A stretch of 64,000 bases of DNA from Pseudooceanicola nanhaiensis DSM 18065 (GTDB lineage: Bacteria > Pseudomonadota > Alphaproteobacteria > Rhodobacterales > Rhodobacteraceae): positions 1,148,288 to 1,212,287 of the forward strand of contig NZ_JHZF01000011.1 of NCBI RefSeq assembly GCF_000688295.1, written 5' to 3'. Positions 53,224-62,232 of the stretch are shown piece by piece. Made by a program: the position numbers and the translations under genes. The notes below the pieces were generated by a model. That model saw only the letters and a program-made list of their open reading frames with translations. It did not search any database and was not told where the DNA came from. Every line of letters starts with the position of its first letter. Within the stretch, counting starts at the first letter, position 1.

Positions 53224-53655
53224 ATGCCAAGAATACTGATTCTCGAAGACGATCCGGACTTCGCCGAGATCCTCAGCCTCGACCTCGAGGATGCGGGGTA
53301 TGACGTCGTCGTCGAGGAAACCGGAGACGCGGCGCTCAAACGGCTCTCGTCCGAGTCCTTCGACCTGCTGATCACCGACATCCACATCTGGAAGGAAGGC
53401 CGCCCGACCGGCGACGGCGGCCTGCTGCTGACCGGACGGCTCAGGAACTTCCCCGCGCTCCAGTCGGGTGGCCGGCTGGTCGGTCTGCCGATCATCGCGA
53501 TCTCGGGCGCGGTCGGGCGGCCGGGGCAGTCGAACATCCTGAACGCGGCGAAGTCCGTCGGGGCGGATGCGGTGCTGGCGAAGCCTTTCGAGGCCGACGA
53601 GATGCGGGCGCTCGTGGCCAGGCTGATCGACGAACGCGAGCTCGCGCGCCGGTAG
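53224..53655 (+). CDS. single-domain response regulator
   Basis: 143 residues, receiver domain only. Acidic pair Asp9-Asp10 in LILEDDPDF, phosphoacceptor Asp52 in LLITDIHIW, Ser in IIAISGA and Lys in VLAKPFEADEM. After Asp52 there is an insertion (IHIWKEGRPTGDGG) where most receivers have 'xMPxMDG', giving a longer active-site loop. No output domain, so it acts by protein contact or phosphorelay. It is tail-to-tail with a hybrid kinase (18 bases), its likely partner. Confidence 0.88.
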   Translation: MPRILILEDDPDFAEILSLDLEDAGYDVVVEETGDAALKRLSSESFDLLITDIHIWKEGRPTGDGGLLLTGRLRNFPALQSGGRLVGLPIIAISGAVGRPGQSNILNAAKSVGADAVLAKPFEADEMRALVARLIDERELARR

Positions 53656-53673
53656 CGGGGCGCTCTCCGGTCC

Positions 53674-55836
53674 TCAGCCCTTCAGAGCGGTGCGGATCGC
53701 GGCGGCCAGCTCCTCGGGCATGCAGGGCTTCTGCAGGACCGGGTATTCGATCCCCTGGGTTTCCGATGCCATGCGCTCCGCATACCCCGACATCAGCACG
53801 ACCCGCGCATCCCGGCGGACGCGGCGCAGCCGGCGTGCGAGGGTGAGGCCGTCGATCTCGCCCGGCATGATCATGTCGCTGAGCAGCAGATCGAACTCCA
53901 GCCCGCCCCTGATCCGGCTGAGCGCCTCGGTCCCGCTGGTCGCCGTCTCGACCACATAGCCGAGGTCGGTGAGCATCTCGGACATGATGGACAAGAGGTC
54001 GGGCTCATCCTCGACCAGCAGCACCGTCTCGCCCTCGCCGCGGACCACTTCGGGCCGGCTCACCGGCCCCTCGCGGCGGTTCTCGGGCGTGCCCCGCGGC
54101 AGCGTCAGGCGGACCGTGGTGCCATGCCCCTCATCGGAATAGATCTGCATCTCGCCGTTCGACTGGCGCGCGAAGCCGTAGACCATGGCGAGCCCCAGCC
54201 CGGTGCCCTGGCCCTGGTCCTTGGTCGAGAAGAACGGATCCGTCGCGCGGCGCCGGACCTCGGCCGACATGCCGGGGCCGTCGTCGATCACCGAAAGCTC
54301 CACGTAGCGGTAATCCTCGGCGCTGACCGGCCGCCCCTCGGCGGCTTCCGCCCGCTGCCGGCGGCGCAGGTCGGAACTGGTCGAGGTGACCGCACGGGCG
54401 CTCACCCGGATCTCGCTGCCCTGCCCCGCGCCGAGGATCGCGTCGCGGCTGTTCAGCACGAGGTTCAGGAGCGCGTTCTCGAGCTGTGACTGGTCGCAAT
54501 GGACATAGAGCGCCGGATCCGGCGGCTCCACGTGCATGGCGATGCTGGCCTCGATCGCCGGGCGGGCCAGCGCCTCGAACTCGCGAAGGACCTCGGCCAC
54601 CGTGCGCGACCGGGCGGTGCCGGGCTGGCGCTTGGCGAAGCTGAGCAGCCGGCCCGTGAGGGTGCGCCCGCGATCGACCGAGGCGATCGCCTGCTTCAGG
54701 AGCCGTTGGCTGCGCTCGCTCTGCTCCTCGTTCAGGGCGAGGTTCACGGCATAGAGGATCGTGGCCAGCAGGTTGTTGAAATCATGCGCGATCCCGCCCG
54801 AGAGCTGGCCGAGCGCGTCGAGGCGGCTGTTGCGCTCGATATGCTGGCGGTGCCGCTCCTGCTGCGTGACGTCGTCGAGCACCGCCACCGCGGCGATGTC
54901 GCCGCCGCTGCGCAGCGGGCCGCCGGTGATGCGGACGTAATGCTCCTCTCCTCCGGGGAGCGACAGAAGGTAGGTCTCGCCCTTGATCCCGTCGCCCGCC
55001 GCGAGCCGGCCGAAGGGTCCGTGCGCCGTGGCCGGCTGGTTGTCTTCCGGAGCGCGCAGCGTGGCCTGTTCGGGCCAGTCGAAGGGCGGTGTGGCGGTCT
55101 CGGCGCCCAGCATCGCCCGGCCCTGCCGATTGATCATCGCCACGCGCCCCGCGGCGTCGAAGCCGATCACCCCGCCCGAGAGCGCGCCGAAGACCGCGCT
55201 CAGCCGCTCCTCCTGTGCGAGGGACAGGCGATGTTCGCGCAGCAGCATGAAGGCGAACCACCCCGCCAGGGCGACCATGGACAGCATCCCGGCAACGGCC
55301 TGGACCAGATAGAGGTCGCGCAGCCGATCCAGCCGTGCCTTGAGTGTCCGCCGCGCCTGCCGGAGTGTCGTCTCGATCTCGGCCGCGGCCGCGCTGTCGC
55401 TCAGACGCACCGCGTCGTCGATCTCGAGGATGGGCCGGCCTTCGGCATGCGCCGTCTCGACCACGGCGGCGCGGGCGCCGTAGCCGCGCACCGTCTCGAG
55501 CAGGCCGTCGAGCCGCTCGTCGAGCCCGATCTCGGCCGCCAGCCGGTCGAGCTCTGCGATCAGCTCCTCCGCGCGCCGGGCATGGGCCTCGGCCTGTGCG
55601 CAATATTCCGGCTCGTCCGGACGCAGCACGCAGTTCTTGAAATCGTGGATCAGGCCGACGAATCCGATGTTGGCCAGCAGGTCCTGCGAGGTCGTCTCGA
55701 ACCGCAGGCCCGTCTCGCGCAGATCGCGCGCCTCGTCGAGGAGACGCAGGTAGGACCACGCGAACACGCCCAGCACCGCCGCCGCGGCCACCGGGCCGAG
55801 TATCAGCATCCTGCGGAAACGACGGCCTGTCATCAT
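53674..55836 (-). CDS. hybrid sensor histidine kinase with C-terminal receiver
   Basis: 720 residues. Membrane helix 1 (about 10-30), a helical extracytoplasmic sensor (31-175), membrane helix 2 (178-199), a PAS-like segment (205-325), HisKA with His351 in SGGIAHDFNNLLATIL, a complete HATPase domain (VIDDGPGMS, GQGTGLGLAMVYGF) and a receiver domain with Asp654 in LLSDMIMPGEIDG. HDFNN-type kinases of this family relay phosphate to separate proteins; the facing single-domain regulator is a fitting partner. ATG at 55836; another ATG follows at once. Signal unknown. Confidence 0.9.
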   Translation of the reverse strand: MMTGRRFRRMLILGPVAAAAVLGVFAWSYLRLLDEARDLRETGLRFETTSQDLLANIGFVGLIHDFKNCVLRPDEPEYCAQAEAHARRAEELIAELDRLAAEIGLDERLDGLLETVRGYGARAAVVETAHAEGRPILEIDDAVRLSDSAAAAEIETTLRQARRTLKARLDRLRDLYLVQAVAGMLSMVALAGWFAFMLLREHRLSLAQEERLSAVFGALSGGVIGFDAAGRVAMINRQGRAMLGAETATPPFDWPEQATLRAPEDNQPATAHGPFGRLAAGDGIKGETYLLSLPGGEEHYVRITGGPLRSGGDIAAVAVLDDVTQQERHRQHIERNSRLDALGQLSGGIAHDFNNLLATILYAVNLALNEEQSERSQRLLKQAIASVDRGRTLTGRLLSFAKRQPGTARSRTVAEVLREFEALARPAIEASIAMHVEPPDPALYVHCDQSQLENALLNLVLNSRDAILGAGQGSEIRVSARAVTSTSSDLRRRQRAEAAEGRPVSAEDYRYVELSVIDDGPGMSAEVRRRATDPFFSTKDQGQGTGLGLAMVYGFARQSNGEMQIYSDEGHGTTVRLTLPRGTPENRREGPVSRPEVVRGEGETVLLVEDEPDLLSIMSEMLTDLGYVVETATSGTEALSRIRGGLEFDLLLSDMIMPGEIDGLTLARRLRRVRRDARVVLMSGYAERMASETQGIEYPVLQKPCMPEELAAAIRTALKG

Positions 55837-55980
55837 CGGTTCTTCATCCCCTGCGGGCATTCTTCGCGAAACTTCCCCCACCTGTCCACGTCTGCCTGCG
55901 CGGCGTGACCCTTGGGAATACATTCGCTTCGGAAGATTAAGGGACGGTTCAGCCCGGACGGCCTTCCGCCCCGCGGTGCC

Positions 55981-56595
55981 TCAGCTCGTGGTGCAGCTCA
56001 CCTCGGCACCATCCGGATCGGCCTCGCGGTAGGTCGCCTCGTCCCCGTGCAGCCAGATCGACCGGCCGAAGCTGCCCTCGTAGAGCGACCCGGACCCGCT
56101 GGGCGCGAGGGTGCCCACATCCACGGTGTCGCCCCGCTCGATGCGGACGCTGGGCAGGGGCGTGTCATAGAAATAGGTGGTGACCTCGTTGGCCGGATCG
56201 CCGTCGCAGGTCCATGTGGCGACGCTGGAGGGCTCCATCAGCTGGTAGGTCGCGACCAGCTCGGCCTCGCGCCGCCGGTAGCTCTCCACGATGCAGGCCC
56301 GCTTGTCGTCGGCCATCCAGCAATCGTCCCGCCCGCCGATCCAGCCGCACTGCGTCGCGCGCAGTTCGGCCTCGGCCGCCTCCGCCCCGGCGTCGAGACC
56401 CCTTGCCGCCGAGACCGCCGCCTCGAAGGTCGCGCCGAGCGCGCGGTCGAGCGCCGAAAGCTCCGCGTCGTTGCAGATTATGGTTTCGGCTTCGTGCTCA
56501 GCCCTGGCGCAGTCGAAGGTCGGGCCTTCCTGCGCGGCCGCGCCGCTGCCGGCGGCCATCATCAGGAGGGCGAGCGAGAGGGGGATCCGGGTCAT
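55981..56595 (-). CDS. exported LprI-like plus MliC-like domain protein
   Basis: 204 residues with a signal peptide (MTRIPLSLALLMMAAGSGAAA). Residues about 28-115 have the Cys-rich LprI (DUF1311) pattern FDCARAEHEAETIICNDAELSALDRAL with later CGW and DDCW cysteines. The C-terminal part WTCDGDPANEVTTYFYDTPLPSVRIERG... has the look of MliC-type lysozyme inhibitors, whose usual form is short and single-domain. A fusion of two lysozyme-linked domains suggests envelope defence against lysozyme. The MliC part is less certain. Confidence 0.7.
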   Translation of the reverse strand: MTRIPLSLALLMMAAGSGAAAQEGPTFDCARAEHEAETIICNDAELSALDRALGATFEAAVSAARGLDAGAEAAEAELRATQCGWIGGRDDCWMADDKRACIVESYRRREAELVATYQLMEPSSVATWTCDGDPANEVTTYFYDTPLPSVRIERGDTVDVGTLAPSGSGSLYEGSFGRSIWLHGDEATYREADPDGAEVSCTTS

Positions 56596-56688
56596 GGCGA
56601 TACCTCGCGGGATACGTGGCGGCACGGGACGCGCGCCGCTGTCACCGTTGAGCATACACGATACCCGCAGCCACAACCTAGAGTTTAT

Positions 56689-57453
56689 CTAGGCGGCGAG
56701 AAACCTGAACCGCGTGCCGCAGATCAGCGCGCCCTCCGGATGCCCGAGCCCCGCGGCCTCTGCCCGCAGGCGCGCGGCCGCCGGGTCCGGCAGCCGCAGG
56801 TCGAGCCCGCCCAGCCCGGGCCCGCGCCCGTCGCTGTCGGCCACGAAGCGCAGCGTGGCATTGGCGAGCGCCACGGTCGGCGCGGCCTCCGGGCCCTCCG
56901 CCCGCGTGCCCAGCACCCGCGCCCAGTGCGCGGCCAGCGCCGCCGGATCGTCGCCCTGGATCTCGACCGCCGTGATCGCGCCGGGGGCGGAGCCCGCCGC
57001 CTGCCACTCCAGCCCGCCGGCGGGCATCCAGTTTCCGGCGACCTCGCCCTGCGTATCCCAGTCGACCTCGAGGAAGGTGGCCCGCATGTCGCCGGGATGG
57101 AACTGGCAGACGTTCCATGTGCCGCGGTCCGAGAAATAGGCCTCCCGCACCCCCGCCGCGCGGGCATTGGCGCGGACCGCGTCCTGCGCGTCCCGGTCGC
57201 CTGCCTGGCAGATCACCATGTAGCCGCCATCGCCGCCCCGCCGGTCGAGGTAGCGTTCGGCGGCGGTGCCCGCGCGCGTCGGGGCCACGACCTCGAGGAA
57301 CTGGGAGCCGAGGGTCAGGAGCGTGTTCTCGAGCCCGAACTTGCCGACGGCCGGATCGACATGGGCCACCGGCAGGCCCAGCACGTCCCGCAGGGCCGAG
57401 ACCGCCGGCGCGAGCGCGCCGGCGACAAGGCAGACCTGGCGGAGGTGGATCAC
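56689..57453 (-). CDS. VOC (glyoxalase/bleomycin resistance) family protein
   Basis: 254 residues with paired beta-alpha-beta-beta-beta units of the vicinal oxygen chelate fold (VIHLRQVCLVAGALAPAV... LLTLGSQFLEVVAPTR at the start, and RATFLEVDWDTQG). GTG at 57453 was chosen: it lies one base after the end of the crotonase stop codon. No catalytic metal triad can be read clearly. It is in the same operon as crotonase 3. Function unknown. Confidence 0.7.
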   Translation of the reverse strand: MIHLRQVCLVAGALAPAVSALRDVLGLPVAHVDPAVGKFGLENTLLTLGSQFLEVVAPTRAGTAAERYLDRRGGDGGYMVICQAGDRDAQDAVRANARAAGVREAYFSDRGTWNVCQFHPGDMRATFLEVDWDTQGEVAGNWMPAGGLEWQAAGSAPGAITAVEIQGDDPAALAAHWARVLGTRAEGPEAAPTVALANATLRFVADSDGRGPGLGGLDLRLPDPAAARLRAEAAGLGHPEGALICGTRFRFLAA

Positions 57454-57454
57454 C

Positions 57455-58231
57455 TCAGCGGTTCTTCCATTGCGGCGCGCGTTTCTCGACAAAGGCGTTC
57501 ACGCCCTCGCGGAAATCCTCGGTGTCGCGCAGCTCGGACATCACGTCGCGCGAATATTTCAGCGAGGCCGCGAGGTCCTCCATCTCGTCCATCTTGTTCA
57601 GCACGCGCTTGGTGGCCTTGACGGACGAGGGCGAGACGCTGGCGATCTCCTGCGCCTTGGCCATCGCCGCGTCCATCAGCGCGCCCGGCGCATGGACCGC
57701 GTTGACGAAGCCGAGCGCCCGCCCCTCTTCGGCGCCGACGCTGCGCCCGGTGAGCATCATCTCGACCGCGGGCTTGCGTCCGATCTGGCGGCTCAGCCGT
57801 TGCACGCCGCCCGCGGCGGCAAACAGGCCGACCTTGACCTCGGGCAGCGCGAACTTGGCCGTCTCCGAGGCGAGGATCACGTCGCAGGCCAGCGCGGTCT
57901 CGAACCCGCCGCCCATGGCGAAGCCGTTCACCGCCGCGACCAGCGGCTTTTCCAGATCGTAGCGCATCGACAGCCCGGCGAAACCCGAGGGCGGCGGCGT
58001 GCCCTTGCCGCCCTGCGCCGTGTACTTGAGGTCGTTGCCCGCGCTGAACGCCTTGTCGCCCGCGCCGGTCAGCACCGCCACCCAGAGGTCGTCATCGGCC
58101 GCGAACTCGTCCCAGACCTGCGCCAGCTCGTTATGGGCGGGGGCATGCAGGGCGTTGTAGACCTCGGGCCGGTTGATCGTGACGATCAGGATCGGACCCT
58201 CGCGATCCACCTTGCAGAATTCATGGGCCAT
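57455..58231 (-). CDS. enoyl-CoA hydratase/isomerase (crotonase) 3
   Basis: 258 residues. Crotonase with AFSAGNDLKYT and NGFAMGGGFETALACDVIL oxyanion-hole parts and a Glu in FALPEVKVGLFAAAGGVQRL at the first catalytic site. A second Glu of hydratases is not obvious. It is likely a hydratase or isomerase in fatty or aromatic acyl-CoA breakdown. ATG at 58231 was chosen; upstream frame is low complexity. Next gene (VOC) follows by one base. Confidence 0.88.
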   Translation of the reverse strand: MAHEFCKVDREGPILIVTINRPEVYNALHAPAHNELAQVWDEFAADDDLWVAVLTGAGDKAFSAGNDLKYTAQGGKGTPPPSGFAGLSMRYDLEKPLVAAVNGFAMGGGFETALACDVILASETAKFALPEVKVGLFAAAGGVQRLSRQIGRKPAVEMMLTGRSVGAEEGRALGFVNAVHAPGALMDAAMAKAQEIASVSPSSVKATKRVLNKMDEMEDLAASLKYSRDVMSELRDTEDFREGVNAFVEKRAPQWKNR

Positions 58232-58467
58232 GTCCGGTTCTCCTCCACGTGCTGGCTTTGCGCAGCGGAGGGTAAGAGGCGCCGAAAGGCGAGGCAAGCG
58301 AGCGCCTTGCCACATATCTGCCGAGGCGGGAGCGGCGCGATCTGAGGCATTCGGGGAACGGTCGAAGGCCGATGGCCGGGAATGGCGGAGCACCGCGCCG
58401 GCGCGCCCCATTCGCGCCACATTTCATTGCTGCCCTCGGGGGACGAGCAGAGCAACGAGGCAGGACA

Positions 58468-58557
58468 ATGCCCAAGCCAGAGCAGACGAAACCGAAACCC
58501 GGCGCCAAGCCGAGGCCCCCGGGGCCCGTCCGGTTCAACGACTGGGCCGCTATCTGA
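58468..58557 (+). CDS. small ORF, 29 residues, Pro/Lys-rich
   Basis: Encodes MPKPEQTKPKPGAKPRPP then GPVRFNDWAAI. ATG at 58468 follows GAGG at seven bases, a good Shine-Dalgarno. A family 2 palindromic repeat (3'-end type) begins 26 bases after the stop. The tail ending RFNDWAAI is reminiscent of the RYGDWE end of DUF1674/SdhAF4 proteins, but it stops early and this may be chance. The product would be cytosolic and disordered. Confidence 0.5.
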   Translation: MPKPEQTKPKPGAKPRPPGPVRFNDWAAI

Positions 58558-58583
58558 GAAGCGCGTTCCGGGTGCGGCTGAGG

Positions 58584-58617
58584 CAAGCCGGGCTTAAGCC
58601 CGGCCTACACCTGTGCC
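58584..58617 (+). repeat. palindromic 3' repeat, family 2, copy C
   Basis: CAAGCCGGGC-TTAA-GCCCGGCCTACACCTGTGCC. Matches copy A (23681-23714) with a changed loop. It starts 26 bases after the small ORF stop. Confidence 0.7.
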
Positions 58618-58870
58618 ACCTGCGGAGCGCCGGGGACCGGGGGACCTCCCATTCCAACCGCGGTATGGTGCGTACTTGCACGCACCATCGCCCTTGTCAC
58701 CACGCGCAAGACGGACAAGCGCCGGCCCGTGGGATGGCGCTTCCCTCCCTCCGTGCCTCGCGCCTTATGCCAGCCGTGGTAGCTCCCATGTCGACACAAG
58801 GCGCCAACGTCACCTAAGCGGCGCCCTTCGGGCTCGTTCCGGACTCGGAAAACGGCACTGCCCAAAACAG

Positions 58871-58898
58871 AAAAGGCCGCCCACTCGCGCGGATGGCC
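58871..58898 (-). terminator. terminator after ndk
   Basis: On the minus strand GGCC-AT-CCGC-GCGA-GTGG-GC-GGCC folds with a small internal loop and is followed by TTTTCTGTTTT; 25 bases after the ndk stop. Confidence 0.5.
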
Positions 58899-58923
58899 CT
58901 GTATTTCTGAAGGCGCGAAAAAG

Positions 58924-59346
58924 TCAGCCGACCAGTTCGAGACCCGAGAAGAAATACGCGATCTCCTGCGCGGCGGTCTCGGGCGCGTCCGAGCCGTGGA
59001 CCGAGTTCTCGCCGACGCTCTCGGCGAATTCGGCGCGGATGGTGCCCGCGGCCGCGTCGGCCGGGTTGGTCGCGCCCATCACTTCGCGGTTCTTCGCGAT
59101 GGCGCCTTCGCCTTCCAGCACCTGCACCACGACCGGCTCGGAGGCCATGAACTCGCAGAGCTCGCCGTAGAACGGACGATCCTTGTGGACCTCGTAGAAC
59201 TTGCCGGCCTGCTCCATGGTCAGCTTGATCCGCTTCTGCGCGATGATGCGGAGACCCGCTTCCTCGAACTTGGCGTTGATCTTGCCGGTCAGGTTGCGGC
59301 GGGTGGCGTCGGGCTTGATGATGGAAAGCGTGCGTTCGGTGGCCAT
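58924..59346 (-). CDS. ndk: nucleoside diphosphate kinase
   Basis: 140 residues, family length. Phosphate exchange between nucleoside tri- and diphosphates by a phospho-histidine. The sequence [20 protein letters not shown] at the start, and [20 protein letters not shown] with the active-site His in VHGSD, are clear. ATG at 59346; the open frame upstream shows no family features. Transcribed alone with its own terminator. Confidence 0.97.
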   Translation of the reverse strand: MATERTLSIIKPDATRRNLTGKINAKFEEAGLRIIAQKRIKLTMEQAGKFYEVHKDRPFYGELCEFMASEPVVVQVLEGEGAIAKNREVMGATNPADAAAGTIRAEFAESVGENSVHGSDAPETAAQEIAYFFSGLELVG

Positions 59347-59651
59347 GTCGGTCCTCTTTCGTGCATGAGCATGAGACGGGGCGCCCGCGGACGCCCCCGA
59401 AAAATCCGCCGCTCGCCTAGCATGGGTTCCCGGGCTTGAAAAGGCGTATCCTCCCCGGCGCGCGAAATGGCGGAGACCCCCGGCCCGCACGGGCCCTGCC
59501 GCGCGCCGGAGACTCCGGCACAAGTAGCTAGAATGACTTCGGAAAACAGCTTTTATTGACGCGCAAATCAATAAAGGACTATGGTCCCGGCAACGAAACG
59601 ACGCGGCCCCGCCTCGCGGGCGACGGCCGGCACAGCGCGCGCGGGGAGCCG
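59347..59651. other. divergent region between ndk and choline-sulfatase gene
   Basis: 305 bases. The part near ndk is its 5' leader. The betC side becomes AT-rich at 59545-59580 and carries a perfect inverted repeat (59552-59575). No RNA gene seen. Confidence 0.5.
59552..59575. promoter_or_regulatory. inverted repeat before choline-sulfatase gene
   Basis: TTTATTGA (59552-59559) and TCAATAAA (59568-59575) are perfect complements around CGCGCAAA, about 77 bases before the betC start and in the AT-rich part of the region. The layout fits a dimeric regulator, such as a TetR/BetI-type repressor; identity not proven. Confidence 0.5.
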
Positions 59652-61172
59652 ATGGCCAAGCCGAACATTCTCATCCTGATGGTGGACCAGCTCAACGGGA
59701 CGCTCTTCCCGGACGGCCCGGCGGAGTGGCTGCATGCCCCGAACCTCAAGCGCCTCGCCGCGCGTTCGGTCCGGTTCGAAAACTGCTACACCGCCTCGCC
59801 CCTCTGTGCGCCCGGGCGCGCCTCCTTCATGTCGGGCCAGCTTCCCTCCGTCACCGGCGTCTACGACAACGCGGCCGAATTCCCCTCGGACCTGCCGACC
59901 TATGCCCATCACCTGCGCCGGGCGGGCTACCAGACCGCGCTCTCGGGCAAGATGCATTTCGTCGGCCCCGACCAGCTTCACGGGTTCGAGGAGCGGCTGA
60001 CCACCGACATCTACCCGGCCGATTTCGGCTGGACCCCCGATTACCGCAAGCCGGGCGAGCGGATCGACTGGTGGTATCACAACATGGGCTCGGTCACGGG
60101 CGCGGGCGTGGCCGAGATCTCCAACCAGATGGAATACGACGACGAGGTGGCCTTCGAGGCGACCCGCAAGCTCTACGACCTCGCCCGCGGCCATGACGAC
60201 CGGCCGTGGTGCCTGACGGTCAGCTTCACCCACCCCCACGACCCCTACGTGGCGCGGAAGAAATACTGGGACCTCTACGAGGATTGCGCGCACCTGCTGC
60301 CCGAGGTCCCGGCGATCCCCTACGAGGAGCAGGACCCCCATTCCCGTCGGATCTTCGACGCCAACGACTGGCGCAGCTTCGACATCACCGAAGAGGACAT
60401 CCGCCGCTCCCGCCGCGCCTATTTCGCCAACATCTCCTATCTCGACGACAAGATCGGAGAGATCCTCGACGTGCTGGAGCGGACCCGGCAGGAGGCGGTG
60501 ATCCTCTTCGTCTCGGATCATGGCGACATGCTGGGAGAGCGCGGGCTCTGGTTCAAGATGAACTTCTTCGAGGGTTCCGCGCGGGTGCCGATGATGCTCT
60601 GCGCGGAGGGGATCGCGCCCCGGCACGAGACGACGCCGGTCTCGAACATCGACGTCTGCCCCACCCTCTGCGACCTCGCCGGCATCTCGATGGAGGAGGT
60701 CATGCCCTGGACCGCGGGGATGAGCCTCGTGCCGCTCGCCAGGGGCGAGGTCCGGGAGGAGCCGGTGGCGATGGAATACGCGGCCGAGGCGTCCTTTGCC
60801 CCGCTCGTCGCGCTCCGGTCGGGGCGCTACAAGTACACCCGCTGCGCGCTCGACCCCGAGCAGCTCTTCGACCTTCAGGCAGATCCGCACGAGCTGACCA
60901 ACCTCGCCGGCGACCCGGACCATGCCGAGGCGCTCGAGGCCCTCCGCGCCGAGGCCGACAGACGCTGGGATCTGGACCGCTTCGATGCCGAGGTGCGGCA
61001 GAGCCAGGCCCGCCGATGGGTCGTCTACGAGGCGCTCCGGAACGGGGCCTACTATCCGTGGGACCACCAGCCGCTGAAGAACGCGAGCGAGCGGTTCATG
61101 CGCAACCACATGGACCTGAACAACGTGGAAGAGGGCCAGCGCTTCCCGCGCGGGGAACAGCCGGCCCCCTGA
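59652..61172 (+). CDS. betC: choline-sulfatase
   Basis: 506 residues. Type I sulfatase; the first part [22 protein letters not shown] (metal Asp) and the formylglycine signature CAPGRASF with Cys52 are the expected features. [41 protein letters not shown] is the choline-sulfatase pattern, and the C-terminal region with [22 protein letters not shown] matches. It hydrolyses choline-O-sulfate to choline and sulfate, giving osmoprotectant precursor, carbon or sulfur. It needs a formylglycine-generating system for activation. No betI, betA or betB is beside it; the neighbouring transporter is UgpABC-like. Confidence 0.9.
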   Translation: MAKPNILILMVDQLNGTLFPDGPAEWLHAPNLKRLAARSVRFENCYTASPLCAPGRASFMSGQLPSVTGVYDNAAEFPSDLPTYAHHLRRAGYQTALSGKMHFVGPDQLHGFEERLTTDIYPADFGWTPDYRKPGERIDWWYHNMGSVTGAGVAEISNQMEYDDEVAFEATRKLYDLARGHDDRPWCLTVSFTHPHDPYVARKKYWDLYEDCAHLLPEVPAIPYEEQDPHSRRIFDANDWRSFDITEEDIRRSRRAYFANISYLDDKIGEILDVLERTRQEAVILFVSDHGDMLGERGLWFKMNFFEGSARVPMMLCAEGIAPRHETTPVSNIDVCPTLCDLAGISMEEVMPWTAGMSLVPLARGEVREEPVAMEYAAEASFAPLVALRSGRYKYTRCALDPEQLFDLQADPHELTNLAGDPDHAEALEALRAEADRRWDLDRFDAEVRQSQARRWVVYEALRNGAYYPWDHQPLKNASERFMRNHMDLNNVEEGQRFPRGEQPAP

Positions 61173-61191
61173 TCCGGCCCCCTGATCCGGT

Positions 61192-62232
61192 TCAGTCGAT
61201 CCGGCGGCCGTCCGCGCCGAAGACATGCAGCGCGGAGGGATCGACCGTCAGCGCGATCTCGTCGCTCAGCGCCTGCTCCGCCGGGAAGGCGGCGATCAGG
61301 CGCTGGCCCTCGACCTCGAAATGCCCCAGACGCTGCGCGCCCAGCTCCTCCACATAGGCGAGCCGCGCCGGGATCGCGGTCTCTCCGAGCCCGGCCAGGC
61401 GCATGTCCTCGGCCCGCATCCCGACCTTCACCTTGCCGGGCGCGACGCCGACCGGCAGGCTTGCGCCGCCGACCCGCAGCGTGCCGCCCGCGACCTCGCC
61501 GTCGAGCATGTTCATCGCCGGCGAGCCGATGAACTCCGCCACGAAGGTCGAGACCGGGCGCCGGTAGACCTCGAGCGGCGCGCCGATCTGTTCCACCTCG
61601 CCGTCGCGCAGGACGACGAGCCGGTCGGCCAGGGTCATCGCCTCGAGCTGGTCGTGCGTGACGTAGACCGAGGTCGTCCCGAGCCGTTTCTGCAGCGCCC
61701 GGATCTCGCCCCGCATCGACACGCGCAGCTTTGCATCGAGGTTCGAGAGCGGCTCGTCGAAGAGGAACGCCGCCGGCTCCCGCACGATGGCGCGGCCCAT
61801 GGCGACCCGCTGGCGCTGCCCGCCCGAGAGCGCGCGGGGCTTGCGGTCGAGGTAGGCGCCGATCTCGAGGATCCGCGCCGCCTCGTCCACCCGGCGGGCG
61901 ATCTCGGCCTTCGGCGTGCCCCGGTTCTTCAGCCCGTAGGAGAGGTTCTGCCGCACCGACATGTGCGGGTAGAGTGCGTAGTTCTGGAACACCATGGCGA
62001 TGTCGCGCTCGGCCGGCTCCAGCCGGTTCACGACCCGCTCGCCGATGCGCACTTCACCTTCCGTGATCTCCTCCAGCCCCGCGATCATCCGCAGGAGCGT
62101 CGACTTCCCGCAGCCCGAGGGCCCGACCAGCACGACGAATTCGCCGTCGCGGATGTCGATGTCGATCCCCCGGACGGCCGACACGCCCCCGGTATAGGTC
62201 TTGCCGAGGTTCTCGATCGTGATGGCGGCCAT
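61192..62232 (-). CDS. ugpC: ABC transporter ATP-binding protein, UgpC/MalK type
   Basis: 346 residues. Walker [11 protein letters not shown]-loop, signature [15 protein letters not shown], Walker [12 protein letters not shown] and switch His in VTHDQLEAM are intact. The C-terminal TOBE-like regulatory domain (after about 235) is as in MalK/UgpC. It drives import through UgpA and UgpE. The start is directly next to the ugpE stop. Tail-to-tail with betC, with 19 bases between. Confidence 0.9.
   Translation of the reverse strand: MAAITIENLGKTYTGGVSAVRGIDIDIRDGEFVVLVGPSGCGKSTLLRMIAGLEEITEGEVRIGERVVNRLEPAERDIAMVFQNYALYPHMSVRQNLSYGLKNRGTPKAEIARRVDEAARILEIGAYLDRKPRALSGGQRQRVAMGRAIVREPAAFLFDEPLSNLDAKLRVSMRGEIRALQKRLGTTSVYVTHDQLEAMTLADRLVVLRDGEVEQIGAPLEVYRRPVSTFVAEFIGSPAMNMLDGEVAGGTLRVGGASLPVGVAPGKVKVGMRAEDMRLAGLGETAIPARLAYVEELGAQRLGHFEVEGQRLIAAFPAEQALSDEIALTVDPSALHVFGADGRRID

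Larger units (their letters stand above)
58558..58923. other. intergenic region between small ORF and ndk
   Basis: 366 bases. Holds the palindromic repeat at 58584-58617 and the ndk terminator near 58871-58898. No further gene is supported; a minus-strand frame of 86 codons (58605-58865) has no family features. Confidence 0.5.

Noticed and set aside
58605-58865. 86-codon minus-strand frame between the small ORF and ndk
   Set aside because: No ribosome site or family features, and it overlaps a stretch of simple composition.
61160-61190. Short tandem repeat CCCCCTGATCCGG x2 after betC
   Set aside because: Two copies of a 13-base unit with no structure; more likely a simple duplication than a regulatory site.
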